DNA of 23,298 bases from contig JAQVZB010000008.1 in assembly GCA_029004695.1 (NCBI GenBank), positions 1 to 23,298 of the forward strand, given 5' to 3'. The position numbers and the translations under genes are program-made. Positions 22,034 through 23,298 of this stretch are shown one piece after another. Below the pieces are notes generated by a model that had not been told where the DNA came from, did not search any database, and worked only from the letters and a program-made list of their open reading frames with translations. The DNA comes from Bacilli bacterium. GTDB taxonomy: Bacteria > Bacillota_I > Bacilli_A > RF39 > UBA660. Within the stretch, counting starts at the first letter, position 1. Each line of letters starts with the position of its first letter.

Positions 22034-23275
22034 ATGAAAAATGTTAAAGAAATAGAAGTAAAACTTGAAGGAAAAAAGTGGGAAGAAGCACTTGATAAAG
22101 CTTATAAAAAACAAAAAAAAGATATTAAAATAGATGGTTTTAGAAAGGGAGCAGTACCAAAGGATGTTTTTATTAAAAAAGTAGGTATTGAAGCATTATT
22201 TTCTGATGCTGTTGATCTAAGTTTAAATGATCTTTATAAAAAAGTAATTGCTGATAATAAAGTGACTCCGGTATGTGAACCTAAAGTTGATATAACTCAT
22301 ATCTGCGATCATGATGCAACTTTTAAATTTACAATCATTGAAAGACCAGAAATTAAGTTAGGTAAATATAAAAATTTAGGAGCTAAATTAGAAGATGTAA
22401 GTGTAACAGCTGATGAAATTAAAGCTGAAATTAATACCCTAAGACAAAAATATATTGATATTGTAGAGAATAATGATGGAATTGTTGAAGATGGTTCTAC
22501 AGCAGTTATTAATTTTAAAGGTGTCGTAGATGGTAAAGAACTAGAAGGTGGAAGTGGTCAAGATTATCCACTTGAAATTGGTTCTAATACTTTTATTCCT
22601 GGTTTTGAAGAAGGTTTAAAAGGAATGAAAGTTAATGAAGAAAAAGTTATTAAACTAAAATTCCCTGAAGATTATGTTGAAGATTTAAAAAATAAAGATG
22701 TTGAATTTACAGTTAAAGTAGTTGGAATTAAAAAAAGAGTTTTACCAGAATTAAATGAAGATTTTTATAAAGATTTAGGATATGAAAATGTCAAAACGCA
22801 AACTGAACTTGAAAGTGAAGTTAGTAAAAATCTTCTTGAACATAAAAAGGTAGATGCTGAAAATAAATATATTGATGAGCTACTAAAAAAAGCTATTGAA
22901 AACTTAGAAGTTGAAATAAATCCTGAAATTATTGAAGATGAAGTTCAAAGAATTATTAATCAATATACTAATCAATTACAAATGCAAGGTTTAACCCTTG
23001 ACCAATATTTAGAGTTTACAAAATCAAATCTTGAATCACTTAAAAAAATGATGGAGCCTGAAGCTATAAATCGAATTAAATCAAGATATTTACTTGAAGA
23101 AATCGTTACTAAAGAAAAAATTGAAGTTCTTGATGAAGAAATAAAAGCCGAAACTAAAAAAATGGCTGAAATGTATCAAGTAACTGAGGAAGAATTATTA
23201 AAAATGATTGGTAATGAAGATATGATTGGTTATGATTTGAAAATGCGTCGTGCTATAGAAATATTAAAAAAATAA
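22034..23275 (+). CDS. tig: Trigger factor
   Basis: Trigger factor is the ribosome-bound chaperone that receives nascent chains at the exit tunnel. The 413-residue protein has the ribosome-binding loop GFRKGAVPK (35-43; Ala replaces the usual Lys or Arg), then the FKBP-type prolyl isomerase domain (about 150-235, with FIPGFEEGLKGMKVNEEK), and the helical C-terminal chaperone domain to the end. AAGGAGG before ATG 22034 is strong. It is a monocistronic unit with its own promoter and terminator. Confidence 0.96.
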   Translation: MKNVKEIEVKLEGKKWEEALDKAYKKQKKDIKIDGFRKGAVPKDVFIKKVGIEALFSDAVDLSLNDLYKKVIADNKVTPVCEPKVDITHICDHDATFKFTIIERPEIKLGKYKNLGAKLEDVSVTADEIKAEINTLRQKYIDIVENNDGIVEDGSTAVINFKGVVDGKELEGGSGQDYPLEIGSNTFIPGFEEGLKGMKVNEEKVIKLKFPEDYVEDLKNKDVEFTVKVVGIKKRVLPELNEDFYKDLGYENVKTQTELESEVSKNLLEHKKVDAENKYIDELLKKAIENLEVEINPEIIEDEVQRIINQYTNQLQMQGLTLDQYLEFTKSNLESLKKMMEPEAINRIKSRYLLEEIVTKEKIEVLDEEIKAETKKMAEMYQVTEEELLKMIGNEDMIGYDLKMRRAIEILKK

Positions 23276-23298
23276 GCTTAAAATAGGCTTATTTTTTT
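23269..23298 (+). terminator. Terminator of tig
   Basis: The stem AAAATAAGC/GCTTATTTT (23269-23277, 23287-23295) is followed by Ts to the window end. The TAA stop (23273-23275) is in the 5' arm. Confidence 0.8.

Overview
This is a very AT-rich, tightly packed stretch of bacterial chromosome. It looks like a low-G+C Firmicute (Bacillota, Bacilli or Erysipelotrichia-like, possibly one of the genome-reduced uncultured gut lineages). The evidence is the gene order, which tracks Bacillus subtilis in several separate blocks, together with strong GGAGG/AGGTG ribosome binding sites and short intergenic gaps. TGA is a normal stop here (it closes several genes in ATGA overlaps) and Trp is TGG, so this is not a mycoplasma-type code. 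No rRNA, tRNA, insertion sequence, prophage or CRISPR array was seen.

Layout. (1) 1-838, minus strand: 3'-truncated RNase HIII (rnhC), divergent from cvpA and a thioredoxin-like gene. The same trio flanks zapA, polX and mutS2 in B. subtilis, which are absent here. (2) 1938-2614: a decayed secreted-protein gene that still has a good promoter. (3) rpsU with its own promoter and terminator. (4) 2845-9858: a run of twelve genes, yqfC-yqfD-(VanZ-like)-ybeY-dgkA-cdd-(cdd-like pseudoenzyme)-era-(unknown HTH-like protein)-yqzL-recO-comEB. It is the Bacillus yqf/era/recO cluster without phoH and yqfF, with three additions. (5) A short alaS, then lepA and hemW as separate units. (6) A surface-anchored cohesin/cadherin-like protein and a glycerophosphodiesterase whose ribosome binding site lies in the preceding terminator. 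(7) ireB-ruvX-yrzB-mltG-trmR-trhP1-trhP2, the Bacillus yrzL-yrrO cluster, then greA and tig.

Most content is housekeeping: ribosome biogenesis (rpsU, ybeY, era), translation (alaS, lepA, tig), tRNA U34 hydroxylation and methoxylation (trhP1, trhP2, trmR), DNA repair (rnhC, ruvX, recO), pyrimidine salvage (cdd, comEB), envelope work (dgkA, mltG) and a regulator of the PASTA-kinase pathway (ireB).

I see no clear new multi-gene system. The points that merit attention are a tandem cytidine-deaminase paralogue that has lost its zinc ligands, an alanyl-tRNA synthetase lacking two domains, an unrecognised 382-residue HTH-like protein between era and yqzL, retained sporulation-type genes yqfC/yqfD, a three-domain surface protein with a cysteine cluster, a fresh pseudogene with an intact promoter, and several compact control elements in which stop codons, terminators, promoters and ribosome binding sites overlap.
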